Positions 7,861 to 15,891 of a stretch of 21,025 nucleotides of DNA are shown piece by piece. The notes under the pieces were generated by a model. That model saw only the letters and a program-made list of their open reading frames with translations. It had not been told where the DNA came from and ran no database searches. The DNA is from an uncultured Moheibacter sp. GTDB lineage: Bacteria; Bacteroidota; Bacteroidia; Flavobacteriales; Weeksellaceae. Numbering within the stretch: position 1 is the stretch's first letter; the number at the start of each line of letters is the position of its first letter. Where the stretch lies: positions 1 to 21,025 of the forward strand of contig CALLXZ010000310.1 of assembly GCA_937875605.1 (NCBI GenBank), read 5' to 3'. Both the position numbers and the translations under genes were made by a program.

Positions 7861-8489
7861 AACGCATCTCCATCATAGGATCAGGTCATTTGGGGCAACA
7901 AATAGCGTATCACATTCACCAAGATACACAAGACAGAGTTGTGGCGTATTTTGATGAATTTCAAACTGTCGGAACATCTGTCCTGAATATTCCGGTGATA
8001 GGCGGAAATAAAGATATTCTGACTCAATTTGAAAATGATTCCTTTGATGAAATTTTGGTGGCAGTTGGGTACAAACACATGGCGTTTCGAAAATCTGTTT
8101 TTGAAGAGTTAAGAGGCAAAATTCCGTTTTATACATTTGTTCATTCGTCCGTTCAAGTTGATTCTTCCGCAGAAATAGGACAGGGAACAGTGATTTATCC
8201 AGGATGTTTGGTGGACCAAAATGTGAAAATAGGAGAGAATGTATTGATGAATGTTTCAGGGACGATTGCTCATGACAGCGAGATTGGGAATCATAGTTTT
8301 CTATCGCCTTGTGTAGCGATTGCGGGATTTGTGAAAGTAGGCGAACAGTGCATCATAGGCATAAATTCAACCATAATTGATAATATTTCCATCCTGTCTC
8401 AGACTCAAATAGGTGGTGGAACAGTGGTGATAAAGAATATAGAACAAGCAGGATTATATGTAGGAAATCCTGCGAAATTTGTAAGGTGA
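7857..8489 (+). CDS. NeuD/PglD-family sugar N- or O-acetyltransferase
   Basis: Acetyl-CoA-dependent sugar acetyltransferase, 210 residues. An N-terminal Rossmann-like half (IIGSGHLGQQIA at 6-17, then ILVAVGYKHMAFRK) binds the nucleotide part of the sugar donor. A left-handed beta-helix of hexapeptide repeats runs from about residue 95. The probable catalytic histidine is H139 in SGTIAHDSEIGN, matching the base in PglD, and the end GLYVGNPAKFVR is characteristic. PglD acetylates the 4-amino group of a UDP-diamino-sugar precursor and NeuD family members O-acetylate sialic acid. Here the sugar made nearby has a 4-amino group (Fuc4N), so N-acetylation to Fuc4NAc is plausible, replacing WecD. It overlaps the HAD gene by 4 bp, and its stop overlaps the ATG of the acyltransferase stump (TGATG). 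Confidence 0.88.
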   Translation: MKRISIIGSGHLGQQIAYHIHQDTQDRVVAYFDEFQTVGTSVLNIPVIGGNKDILTQFENDSFDEILVAVGYKHMAFRKSVFEELRGKIPFYTFVHSSVQVDSSAEIGQGTVIYPGCLVDQNVKIGENVLMNVSGTIAHDSEIGNHSFLSPCVAIAGFVKVGEQCIIGINSTIIDNISILSQTQIGGGTVVIKNIEQAGLYVGNPAKFVR

Positions 8490-8584
8490 TGAAAGCTAGT
8501 AATTTATTATTCTTAAAAGGACTAAATGAATTGAGAGCAATTGCAGCATTTGCTGTTTTGTTTCATTATGTAGAATTATATTGA
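8489..8584 (+). pseudogene. 5' stump of an acyltransferase-3 family gene
   Basis: A 31-codon frame starts with an ATG overlapping the preceding stop (TGATG) and ends at TGA 8582-8584. Its peptide contains LKGLNELRAIAAFAVLFHY, which is the hallmark first segment of membrane acyltransferases of family 3 (LxxLRAxAAxxVxxxH). It carries the conserved arginine and the histidine thought to be catalytic. Such proteins normally run to about 350 residues, so more than 90 percent is gone. The following 40 bases are low-complexity A/T sequence before the next gene. The intact operon-style start suggests a former full gene lost by a 3' deletion. A full-length member of the same family is at 13566-14726. 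Confidence 0.75.
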
Positions 8585-8624
8585 GAAAAAAAATAAAATT
8601 AAAAGAGAAAAAATATTCAAGTCT

Positions 8625-9767
8625 ATGATCCCATTTAACAAACCTTTCATTGTTGGCAATGAACTGAAATATATCGAAGAAGCTGTAAAAAGTGGAAAAA
8701 TTTCAGGCGATGGTATGTTTACAAAAAAATGCCAAGAATTTTTTCAAAATAAATACAATTTCCCGAAAGTCTTAATGACCACATCTTGCACAGATGCTTT
8801 AGAAATGGCAGCAATCCTATGTGATATCAAAGAGGGAGATGAAATCATTGTTCCAAGTTATACATTTGTTTCATCTGCTAATGCATTTGCGCTTCGAGGA
8901 GCAAAAATAGTTTTTGCAGATTCCTATTCTGACAACCCCAACATAAATCCGAAAGAAATCGAGAAGCTCATTTCGGAAAAAACGAAAGTAATTGTTCCGG
9001 TTCACTATGCTGGTGTAGCTTGTGATATGGAAGCCATAATGAATCTGGCAAAAGAACATAATCTTTTTGTGGTGGAAGATGCGGCACAAGCCATAGATAG
9101 CTATTATACATTTTCGGATGGAACTAAAAAAGCTTTGGGATCCATTGGTCATTTTGCAGCATTTTCATTTCATGAAACTAAAAACATCATTTCAGGAGAA
9201 GGAGGAATGCTTGTAATCAATGATGAAAGATTTTTTGAAAGAGCAGAAATCATTCGTGAAAAAGGAACAAATAGAAGCGCATTTTTCCGAGGAGAAGTCA
9301 ATAAATACGGTTGGGTCGATATCGGTTCTTCTTTTTTGCCTTCTGAAATCATCTCTGCTTTTTTGTATGGTCAATTGGAACATTTAAATGAAATTCAGAC
9401 CAAACGAATTGCTATTTGGAATAGGTATTTTGAAGGACTGAACGATTTGGAAAAAAATGGTTTTTTACAGTTACCAATCATTCCTGATTTTGCAACCAAT
9501 AATGCGCATATGTTTTATGTGATTTGTAGAAATTATGATGAGCGTACAGCACTCATTCGGTCTTTAAAAGAAAAGGAGATACATCCTGTATTTCACTATT
9601 TAAGTTTGAATAAAAGTGACTATTTTTTACGAGATAATGCTGAGATTAATATTCCAAACTCAGATCATTTCACAGATTGTTTGTTGAGGCTTCCATTTTA
9701 TTTTGACCTTTCAGAAACTGAACAAAATAAAGTCATTTCAAGTATAAACGAATTTTTTGATGCCTAA
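8625..9767 (+). CDS. wecE: dTDP-4-amino-4,6-dideoxygalactose transaminase (WecE/RffA type)
   Basis: PLP-dependent sugar aminotransferase of the DegT/DnrJ/EryC1 family. It is expected to convert dTDP-4-keto-6-deoxyglucose plus glutamate to dTDP-4-amino-4,6-dideoxygalactose (dTDP-Fuc4N). The 380 residues align along the whole length with recalled E. coli WecE. Shared blocks are MIPFNKP, the SGDG segment (27-30), PSYTFVSSANAFALRGAKIVF, VIVPVHYAGVACDME, LFVVEDAAQAID, FSFHETKN with the PLP lysine K186, and the strongly diagnostic EIIREKGTNRSAFFRG. This similarity is much closer than to generic DegT enzymes such as ArnB or PseC. Its substrate is the product of RmlA and RmlB in the same locus. The 3' end overlaps the next gene, a WecF-like transferase, by 8 bp, repeating the functional pairing of the enterobacterial wec cluster. 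Confidence 0.9.
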   Translation: MIPFNKPFIVGNELKYIEEAVKSGKISGDGMFTKKCQEFFQNKYNFPKVLMTTSCTDALEMAAILCDIKEGDEIIVPSYTFVSSANAFALRGAKIVFADSYSDNPNINPKEIEKLISEKTKVIVPVHYAGVACDMEAIMNLAKEHNLFVVEDAAQAIDSYYTFSDGTKKALGSIGHFAAFSFHETKNIISGEGGMLVINDERFFERAEIIREKGTNRSAFFRGEVNKYGWVDIGSSFLPSEIISAFLYGQLEHLNEIQTKRIAIWNRYFEGLNDLEKNGFLQLPIIPDFATNNAHMFYVICRNYDERTALIRSLKEKEIHPVFHYLSLNKSDYFLRDNAEINIPNSDHFTDCLLRLPFYFDLSETEQNKVISSINEFFDA

Positions 9768-10896
9768 ATTTTATCATTTTTGTGAAGACCAAAAATTCAT
9801 AAATTCCGGATATGAACGTTTATATCCAGGTAATAATAAATTTCTTATTTATGGAACACCAGCTGATGAAATAAAACACATAAAGTTAAATGAGCATTTT
9901 CATTTTATAGAGCTTGAGATAGATACCTTTAAAAATATACCCGATGATGGAATTGTTATTTTTCATAGCATTCCTGAGCATTTAATACGTTTTTTGAAAT
10001 TTTTACCTCGAACTGTTAAAATTGTTTGGCTCGTCTTTGGATTTGAAGTGTATAATGATTTCAGATTGTATCCAGAGAAAAAATCTTTAGATGAACATAC
10101 TTATAAAGTATTTGGCACAAAAAAAATATCTTTAAAAAGTCAATTTAAAGAATTAGTTTGGCCAATTTACAGAAAAATTAAACCTACTTTATATCTGACG
10201 GAAAAGGAACATAAACTTGCACAATTAAAAAGAGTGGATTTTTTAGGTTGCTCATTCAAAGATGAATATGATCAGATTGTGAAATTCCTTGGATTTAAAA
10301 GACCGCTATTTAAATTTTGGTATTATCCGTTGGAAGATATTTTGGAAATTAACGCACCGATTAAAACTAAAAAAGAAAAAATATTAGTCGGAAATTCAGG
10401 ATTTAAAACCGTCAATCACTTAGATGTTTTTTCGAAATTAAAAAATATGACATTTGAGTATCAAGAAATTATAGTGCCCTTTTCATACGGAGATCCAAAT
10501 TATATGCAAAAAGTTAAAAATTTAAATCCAATGGATTTACAAAAAGTTCATTACTTAGAAAATTTTATGTCTTTAGATAAATATAATGAGTTATTAATGG
10601 GTGTGAAAATAGCTATTTTTAATACAAGAAGACAACAAGCAATCGGAAATATTATTTCACTTATTTATGCGGGAGCAAAAGTTTTCGTTAGTGATAAAAA
10701 CCCATTTTTTCATTATTTAAAGAAAAACGATGTTCAAATTTATTGCTATGAAACTGAATTAAAGCCTATAAATACTGCATCAGGCTTATCCGAATCAGAA
10801 ATTAAAATTAACCGGTCTAAATTATTCGAATTATTGAATAGAAATAAATTGGAAAAAGATTTACAGAAGGCCATTCAAAATTTAACAAATTCATGA
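9760..10896 (+). CDS. wecF: Fuc4NAc glycosyltransferase, WecF-like (GT56)
   Basis: Predicted cytoplasmic-face transferase moving 4-acetamido-4,6-dideoxygalactose from dTDP-Fuc4NAc to a lipid-linked glycan. Of the 378 residues, the C-terminal half shares ordered blocks with recalled E. coli WecF. These are ILVGNSG (208-214), the VPFSYGDPNYM segment (239-249; VPMGYPPNNEAY in WecF), RRQQAIGNIISLIYAG (290-305; ARQQGIGTLCLLIQAG in WecF) and DKNPFF (312-317). The WLVFGFEVYN segment (90-99) matches WHIWGADLYE. The N-terminus is divergent, so acceptor use may differ. I chose ATG 9760 over the TTG one codon earlier. It overlaps wecE by 8 bp and the next GT2 by 4 bp. The gene is visibly more A/T-rich than the rml genes, suggesting separate acquisition. 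The family call is from memory of motifs, not a search. Confidence 0.8.
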   Translation: MPKFYHFCEDQKFINSGYERLYPGNNKFLIYGTPADEIKHIKLNEHFHFIELEIDTFKNIPDDGIVIFHSIPEHLIRFLKFLPRTVKIVWLVFGFEVYNDFRLYPEKKSLDEHTYKVFGTKKISLKSQFKELVWPIYRKIKPTLYLTEKEHKLAQLKRVDFLGCSFKDEYDQIVKFLGFKRPLFKFWYYPLEDILEINAPIKTKKEKILVGNSGFKTVNHLDVFSKLKNMTFEYQEIIVPFSYGDPNYMQKVKNLNPMDLQKVHYLENFMSLDKYNELLMGVKIAIFNTRRQQAIGNIISLIYAGAKVFVSDKNPFFHYLKKNDVQIYCYETELKPINTASGLSESEIKINRSKLFELLNRNKLEKDLQKAIQNLTNS

Positions 10897-11744
10897 ATAA
10901 TTTAGTTTTTTCCATTCTCATCGCCAATTATAACAACGGCAGATATTTTAAGGAATGTTATGACAGTATTATCACACAAACCTATTCAAATTGGGAAGTA
11001 ATCATCGTGGATGATTCTTCCACAGATGATTCTGTAGATGAAATAAAAAAAATAATAGGCGAGGACGATAGGTTTAAACTATTTCAAAATACTGAAAATT
11101 ACGGATGCGGTTTTACGAAGCGTCGCTGCGCAGAATTGGCTAATGGCCAAATCTGTGGTTTTTTAGATCCTGATGATGCGTTGGTTGCAACGGCTATTGA
11201 AGTGATGGTTGATTATCATTTAAAAAATGAAAAAGTCGGACACATCTATTCTAATCTTATTTATTGTGATTCTGAACTCAATCATTTAAGAGTTAAGAAG
11301 AACTGTCCTGTTAAAAATGGAGACCCCCATTATTTTATAACCGATCATTCCATCAATCATTTCTCTACATTCAAAAAAGAAATTTATCTCAAAACAGAGG
11401 GAATCAATCCTTACATGCAAAGAGCTGTGGATATGGATCTTTATCTCAAACTTTATGAAGTGGCAGAAGTCATGTATATAGATTATGATCTTTATATTTA
11501 TCGAATGCACACCAATGGTTTATCGACATTTCAAAATACAAACAAAGCAAATTACTGGCATTGGTTTACCATCATGCAAGCGGCTGAACGTAGAAATGTA
11601 AACATCGAAAATGACTTTTTATCGGAGTTTTATCGAAAGAATGAAGTGGAAAAATATGTCCAATCGGTCGATTTAATTCAAAAATCAAGAATCATCAAAA
11701 TTCTTCAAAAATTTGGCTTTTTGAAATGGATAAAAAGAGTGTAA
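10893..11744 (+). CDS. family 2 glycosyltransferase
   Basis: GT-A fold inverting transferase of 283 residues, predicted to act at the cytoplasmic membrane face. The N-terminal domain starts FSILIANYNNGRYFKECYDS, then VIIVDDSSTDDS (37-48) with the nucleotide-binding aspartates. The metal-binding motif is FLDPDDA (90-96). A basic C-terminus (FGFLKWIKRV) may touch the membrane. The sugar and linkage cannot be deduced. It overlaps the gene before by 4 bp (ATGA) and the next by 19 bp. Confidence 0.88.
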   Translation: MNNLVFSILIANYNNGRYFKECYDSIITQTYSNWEVIIVDDSSTDDSVDEIKKIIGEDDRFKLFQNTENYGCGFTKRRCAELANGQICGFLDPDDALVATAIEVMVDYHLKNEKVGHIYSNLIYCDSELNHLRVKKNCPVKNGDPHYFITDHSINHFSTFKKEIYLKTEGINPYMQRAVDMDLYLKLYEVAEVMYIDYDLYIYRMHTNGLSTFQNTNKANYWHWFTIMQAAERRNVNIENDFLSEFYRKNEVEKYVQSVDLIQKSRIIKILQKFGFLKWIKRV

Positions 11745-12679
11745 ATAAAGAAATTCCTCCACATGAAATGACATGGGGTACAGGATCGGGTAATACTGAT
11801 ACAATTCCAAAAATAATCTGGACATTTTGGGATGCTCAGAAAGCATCACCCTTAGTAGAAATTTGTTTTTCACAAATTCGAAGACTTCTTCCTGATTATG
11901 AATTTAATATCATCACAAAAATCAATGCGGGAAATTTTATCCATGACCTGCCTGAAATCAGAACTGATATTTCCTTTATCAATTACACAGATATAGTTCG
12001 GCTAAAATTAATTTCCGAGTATGGTGGAATCTGGATAGATGCAAGTGTACTTCTGACAGAGAATTTGGATTGGATATCCGAAATTAAAACAAACGAAAAG
12101 GTAGATTTCGTAGGTTTTTTTGCAGATTCCTTTACAAGCGATTTAGATTTTCCTCTTATTGAAACCTGGTTTTTTGCATCGAGTCCTCAAAATCTTTTTA
12201 TAAAAGCTTGGATGAAGGAATTCGAGAAATGTTATCGTTCCGAAAATCCACATCTTTATTTTGATGCGGAAAAGAAATCTATCCCAAATTTTACGCAGAA
12301 AATTGATGGACCGCTTTCGAATTATCTGATAGCCTATCTTGCTGTTGCAAAACTTATGCGCTTATCCAATGATTATCGACTACATTTAATTTCCTCATCG
12401 GACACGGCGCATCATTACACTTTTGGGCAGAAAATACCGCCGCATCGTTTGAAAATGTATTTTTTAAATAACGCTCCGATATACCATTGGAAATTAATTA
12501 AATTTGAAAAAAAGGGAAGAGAAGCATTGGATAATGACCTTCTAAATGGTTTATACACAAAAGATTCAGCGTTATTTAAAATTACCCAAAACAAAAAATA
12601 CCTAAGAAGTCAGCCGCATATTTTCTTGAGTTATGTACAATTTATTTTAAAGAATTTTATAAAGAATTTGAAGAAATGA
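11726..12679 (+). CDS. capsular polysaccharide synthesis protein-type glycosyltransferase (GT32-like)
   Basis: Probable retaining GT-A glycosyltransferase of the Caps_synth (DXD-containing) group, 317 residues. IPKIIWTFWD (27-36) opens the fold. INYTDIVRLKLISEYGG followed by IWIDASVLL (102-110) is the family hallmark: the second acidic residue of DXD is Ser in the form D105-A-S. PLSNYL and the closing YHWKLIKFEKKG are consistent with the same group. The basic C-terminal tail (FIKNLKK) could bind the membrane. The ATG lies inside the previous gene (19-bp overlap); a later ATG (11768) would remove 14 poorly conserved residues and cannot be excluded. The stop overlaps the next gene by 4 bp. The sugar specificity is unknown. 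Confidence 0.82.
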   Translation: MDKKSVNKEIPPHEMTWGTGSGNTDTIPKIIWTFWDAQKASPLVEICFSQIRRLLPDYEFNIITKINAGNFIHDLPEIRTDISFINYTDIVRLKLISEYGGIWIDASVLLTENLDWISEIKTNEKVDFVGFFADSFTSDLDFPLIETWFFASSPQNLFIKAWMKEFEKCYRSENPHLYFDAEKKSIPNFTQKIDGPLSNYLIAYLAVAKLMRLSNDYRLHLISSSDTAHHYTFGQKIPPHRLKMYFLNNAPIYHWKLIKFEKKGREALDNDLLNGLYTKDSALFKITQNKKYLRSQPHIFLSYVQFILKNFIKNLKK

Positions 12680-13569
12680 GCCATGTTTCTGTCATCATAT
12701 TAGCCTATAATCAACAAGATTTTATAGAAAAAGCCATAAATGGAGTTTTCATGCAAAAAACCGATTTCCCGATTGAACTAATTATTTCAAATGATTGTTC
12801 TCCGGATAAAATGCATGAAACCATCGAAAAAGTAATAGCTGAAAAACCAAATCATGTAACGGTTAAATATTTTAATCATAACAAAAACCTTGGAGCAACC
12901 CCTAACTTTTATTTTGCTCTGAAACAAGTCTCAGGAAAATATTTGGCTTTTTGTGAAGGAGATGATTATTGGACCGATGATAATAAATTGCAGATGCAAT
13001 CAAATTTCATGGAATCCCATCCGGATTATGCTATGTGTTTTCATAATGTGCTTAATGTTTCTCCGAATTCAGAGATCAATAATACCCTTTTCTCAAATGT
13101 TGAAGACCGAGATTACTCAGTCTTAGATATTTATAATCATTGGCTTGTTCATACGACTTCTGTTTTTATGAAAACGGAAACTTTGTTGACTGAGGCGGTT
13201 AAAAAAACATTGGTGAAAGAAGATTTATTGTATTTTGATACGGTTTTATATATGGCGAATTCGCTTGTGGGTAAAATTAGAGGAATGACTCCTTGTATGT
13301 CAGCATACCGAAGACATGAAGTCGGTTTATCACATGGAGTCAACCATAAAAGGGATTTAAGACACAACGAATTGGACGAAGTCATCGGAAGTTATTATGG
13401 TGGGAAAATCAAGGAATCTTCCAATTGGCAGATTTTCAACAGAAGTAGAATTGCTTTTAATAATTCATTGAAAAATAATGAATGGAATCTGGCTATTAAA
13501 CATTTACAATGGATGATCCGGAAAAAAGGAAATCTTAGAATTTATTGGATGAAGAAAATACAAAAATGA
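12676..13569 (+). CDS. family 2 glycosyltransferase
   Basis: GT-A transferase, 297 residues, opening with VSVIILAYNQQDFIEKAING and ELIISNDCSPD (34-44). FCEGDDYWTDDNKLQ contains the DD metal-binding pair (96-97). The GDDYW form and the WLVHTTSVFM block place it in the common O-antigen GT2 subgroup that recurs in bacterial glycan loci. It ends in a basic segment (WMIRKKGNLRIYWMKK). It overlaps its neighbours by 4 bp on each side, in keeping with one translationally coupled string. Donor and acceptor are not predictable. Confidence 0.88.
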   Translation: MSHVSVIILAYNQQDFIEKAINGVFMQKTDFPIELIISNDCSPDKMHETIEKVIAEKPNHVTVKYFNHNKNLGATPNFYFALKQVSGKYLAFCEGDDYWTDDNKLQMQSNFMESHPDYAMCFHNVLNVSPNSEINNTLFSNVEDRDYSVLDIYNHWLVHTTSVFMKTETLLTEAVKKTLVKEDLLYFDTVLYMANSLVGKIRGMTPCMSAYRRHEVGLSHGVNHKRDLRHNELDEVIGSYYGGKIKESSNWQIFNRSRIAFNNSLKNNEWNLAIKHLQWMIRKKGNLRIYWMKKIQK

Positions 13570-14726
13570 AATTTTTAGATATTCTTAAAATAAATACATC
13601 TTCCAGTAGAAACTTTGGTTTGGATTTATTAAGAGCAATAGCCATCCTCATGGTCATGTTGTTACATGGTAAATCGTTTTTATCGCCGTCGCTGGAAAAG
13701 CCTCTATCTTTTTTATTGATTGATGGGGTGAGTATATTTTTTGTTTTAAGCGGATTTTTGATTGGCGGTATTTTCATTAAAGAATTAAACAAAATTGAAA
13801 AAAGACAAAGTAACGTCCGATTTCTGTTCAATTTTTTATCCAGAAGATGGTTTCGTACAATTCCTAATTACTATCTGGCTCTTATTTTAATTATTTTATA
13901 TTTCATTTGGCAAGGTCATAATCTTTCCCAGTTCGATTTGTATAAATACTTTCTCTTTATACAGAACTTTGAAAATCCGCATCCCACCTTTTATCCAGAA
14001 GCTTGGAGTCTTTCCATTGAAGAATGGTTTTACCTAATTGTTCCATTTCTGATTCTTCTGATTTACAATCTATTTAAGAATACTAATATTCCTGTCTCCG
14101 TATTGACTGTTTCCGTTTTCATAGTCATATTTTGTATCATCTTGCGGTATATAAAATTTCTAAACTTTGGAGTAACAGACGATTTTGAATTAAACTATAA
14201 GAAAATTGTAATTTATCGTTTAGACAGCATTATGTATGGGGTTCTCGCTGCGTACTTTCTTGCTTATCATCCAATAAAATGGGAAAAGTTTAAAAATCCA
14301 ATGGCAGTAATTGGATCCATTCTTTTAGCAGGACAGCATTTATTTATATTATTGGATGATCCAAGTCCTTTTTATCTAACCAATTTATCTATACCGATAG
14401 AAGCCATCAGCATCATGCTTTTATTGCCTTACATATATTCTTTAAGGTCGGGAAATGCTAAATTTACATACATTATCACGCACATAAGTATAATTTCCTA
14501 TTCCATGTATTTATTTAATTATTCTCTAATTAAATATGGCGTTATGGAATTGATAAATTGGGACTATTTATATTCTCTCATTGAGAAATTTTCAAAAGCG
14601 CATGTATTGATTTGGGTTGTCCAATATTTGATGTTTTGGATACTTACCTTACTTTTATCTACGCTTAATTACAAATATTTCGAATTTCCAATTCTTAAAT
14701 TAAGAGATAGAATTACAAAAAAATGA
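13566..14726 (+). CDS. membrane acyltransferase, family 3 (OafA/OatA type)
   Basis: Integral inner-membrane protein that typically O-acetylates surface glycans using cytoplasmic acetyl-CoA. From the ATG at 13566 it has 386 residues. The start is preferred to a TTG seven codons earlier because it gives the ATGA overlap used elsewhere in the operon. The first helix holds LDLLRAIAILMVMLLH with conserved R23 and H34. FFVLSGFLIGGIF and PEAWSLSIEEWFYLIVP are strongly conserved family blocks. About ten hydrophobic helices follow to the C-terminus, and no extra SGNH domain is present. It could decorate the finished glycan or a subunit. A relative is preserved only as a stump at 8489-8584. Confidence 0.92.
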   Translation: MKFLDILKINTSSSRNFGLDLLRAIAILMVMLLHGKSFLSPSLEKPLSFLLIDGVSIFFVLSGFLIGGIFIKELNKIEKRQSNVRFLFNFLSRRWFRTIPNYYLALILIILYFIWQGHNLSQFDLYKYFLFIQNFENPHPTFYPEAWSLSIEEWFYLIVPFLILLIYNLFKNTNIPVSVLTVSVFIVIFCIILRYIKFLNFGVTDDFELNYKKIVIYRLDSIMYGVLAAYFLAYHPIKWEKFKNPMAVIGSILLAGQHLFILLDDPSPFYLTNLSIPIEAISIMLLLPYIYSLRSGNAKFTYIITHISIISYSMYLFNYSLIKYGVMELINWDYLYSLIEKFSKAHVLIWVVQYLMFWILTLLLSTLNYKYFEFPILKLRDRITKK

Positions 14727-15856
14727 AAATTGCTTTTTACAGTTCCCATCCGTTGGATGATAAACGAAATTGGTCCGGCACCATGTATAAAATGTATGAA
14801 CAAGTTCTATCACAGGGATTTGAAGTGATTTGGGTTAAAAAAATTGAATTTTCGGAAAACGAACAGCAAAGAGTTAAAAACCGTGAAAATTTTTTCAAAC
14901 GAATTTTCCGCAGAGGCTATAATTCTCATGTTAATTATCTGAAAGCTCGGTTGGCTGCAAATAAATTGAAACAAGAACTATCTAAAATTGATTTCGACGT
15001 TTTATTTGTTCCTACCTTTTTAAATGATATTACATTTCTAAATATAAAACAACCCATTATATATCTAAACGATGCAAATGTCGGTCAATTACTCAATTAC
15101 TATCCCTATTATTCCGGTTTTGGTTGGTTCTCAAAAAAAGAAACCAAATGGTTGGAACGTAAAGCATTGAAAAATAATGCAATGAATGTTTTTTCATCTG
15201 AATGGGCAGCTGACTACGCAGTAAAACATTATAAAATTGACCCTAAAAAAGTAGAAGTATTAAAATTCGGTGCGAATTTGATAACTCCGGATTCCTACAC
15301 TTTTTCCAAAAGTTTAGAGGAGGAGATTGTCTTTTTATTTTTGGCAGTTGATTGGAAGAGAAAAAGAGGACAACTCGCATACGAAAGTTTAGAAATTCTA
15401 AAAAACAAAGGTTATAACATACGGTTTCTGATTATCGGCTGCAATCCTGAAATACAAGAGAATTGGGTAGAAATTATTCCTTTTTTAAATAAAAATAATC
15501 CGGAAGAATTAACCATTATTCAAGAGAAATTATCCGGTTCACATTTCTTATTTGTTCCCACTCTTGCCGATTGTACACCCATTGCTTTTTGTGAAGCTGC
15601 CGGTTATGGACTTCCCGTGATCTCTACGGATACGGGAGGTGTTTCTGCACACGTAGAAAATGAAAAAACAGGTGTTTTACTTCCTTCAAAAGCGCAAGCG
15701 CATGATTATGCGTCTGCGATTCAAATTATTTTATCCCATCCTCAGCTTATAAAAGAGTATTCGATAAAAGCAAGAAAGAAATACGAAACAGAGTTAAATT
15801 GGGATGTTTGGGGAAAAAGATTTAAAGACTTGATCAATAATTTAAATATTCAATAG
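14723..15856 (+). CDS. family 4 glycosyltransferase
   Basis: Retaining GT-B transferase, 377 residues. The N-terminal half begins MKIAFYSSHPLDDKRNWSGT, an acceptor-domain start with the Gly-Thr usual for the family. The donor domain has VFLFLAVDWKRKRGQ with the phosphate-binding basic patch, FLIIGCNP, and FVPTLADCTPIAFCEAAGYG followed by PVISTDTGG. The Glu-x7-Glu motif appears as Asp-x7-Glu, a common variant. It overlaps the acyltransferase gene by 4 bp and is the last gene of the continuous plus-strand string, facing the minus-strand GT2 across 35 bp. Confidence 0.88.
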   Translation: MKIAFYSSHPLDDKRNWSGTMYKMYEQVLSQGFEVIWVKKIEFSENEQQRVKNRENFFKRIFRRGYNSHVNYLKARLAANKLKQELSKIDFDVLFVPTFLNDITFLNIKQPIIYLNDANVGQLLNYYPYYSGFGWFSKKETKWLERKALKNNAMNVFSSEWAADYAVKHYKIDPKKVEVLKFGANLITPDSYTFSKSLEEEIVFLFLAVDWKRKRGQLAYESLEILKNKGYNIRFLIIGCNPEIQENWVEIIPFLNKNNPEELTIIQEKLSGSHFLFVPTLADCTPIAFCEAAGYGLPVISTDTGGVSAHVENEKTGVLLPSKAQAHDYASAIQIILSHPQLIKEYSIKARKKYETELNWDVWGKRFKDLINNLNIQ

Positions 15857-15891
15857 AGTTTAAAACTAAATTCATCCATTTACTGTCAAAA

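Noticed and set aside
7873..8136. 87-codon minus-strand frame, and a second overlapping 65-codon frame
   Set aside because: Both are shadows of the NeuD-type gene, rich in His, Gln and Cys, with no motif.
8625..9767. ArnB, PseC or perosamine-synthase-type aminotransferase instead of WecE
   Set aside because: The EKGTNRSAFFRG, VPVHYAGVACDME and SFHETKN blocks match WecE much more closely than those families, and rmlA and rmlB supply the WecE substrate.
13535..13831. 98-codon minus-strand frame
   Set aside because: Antisense to the acyltransferase N-terminus, with no family resemblance.
15867..15882. TAAAT-N6-ATTTA inverted repeat between convergent GT4 and GT2 genes
   Set aside because: A five-pair A/T stem is expected by chance in this composition and no clear T-run follows; not called as a terminator.
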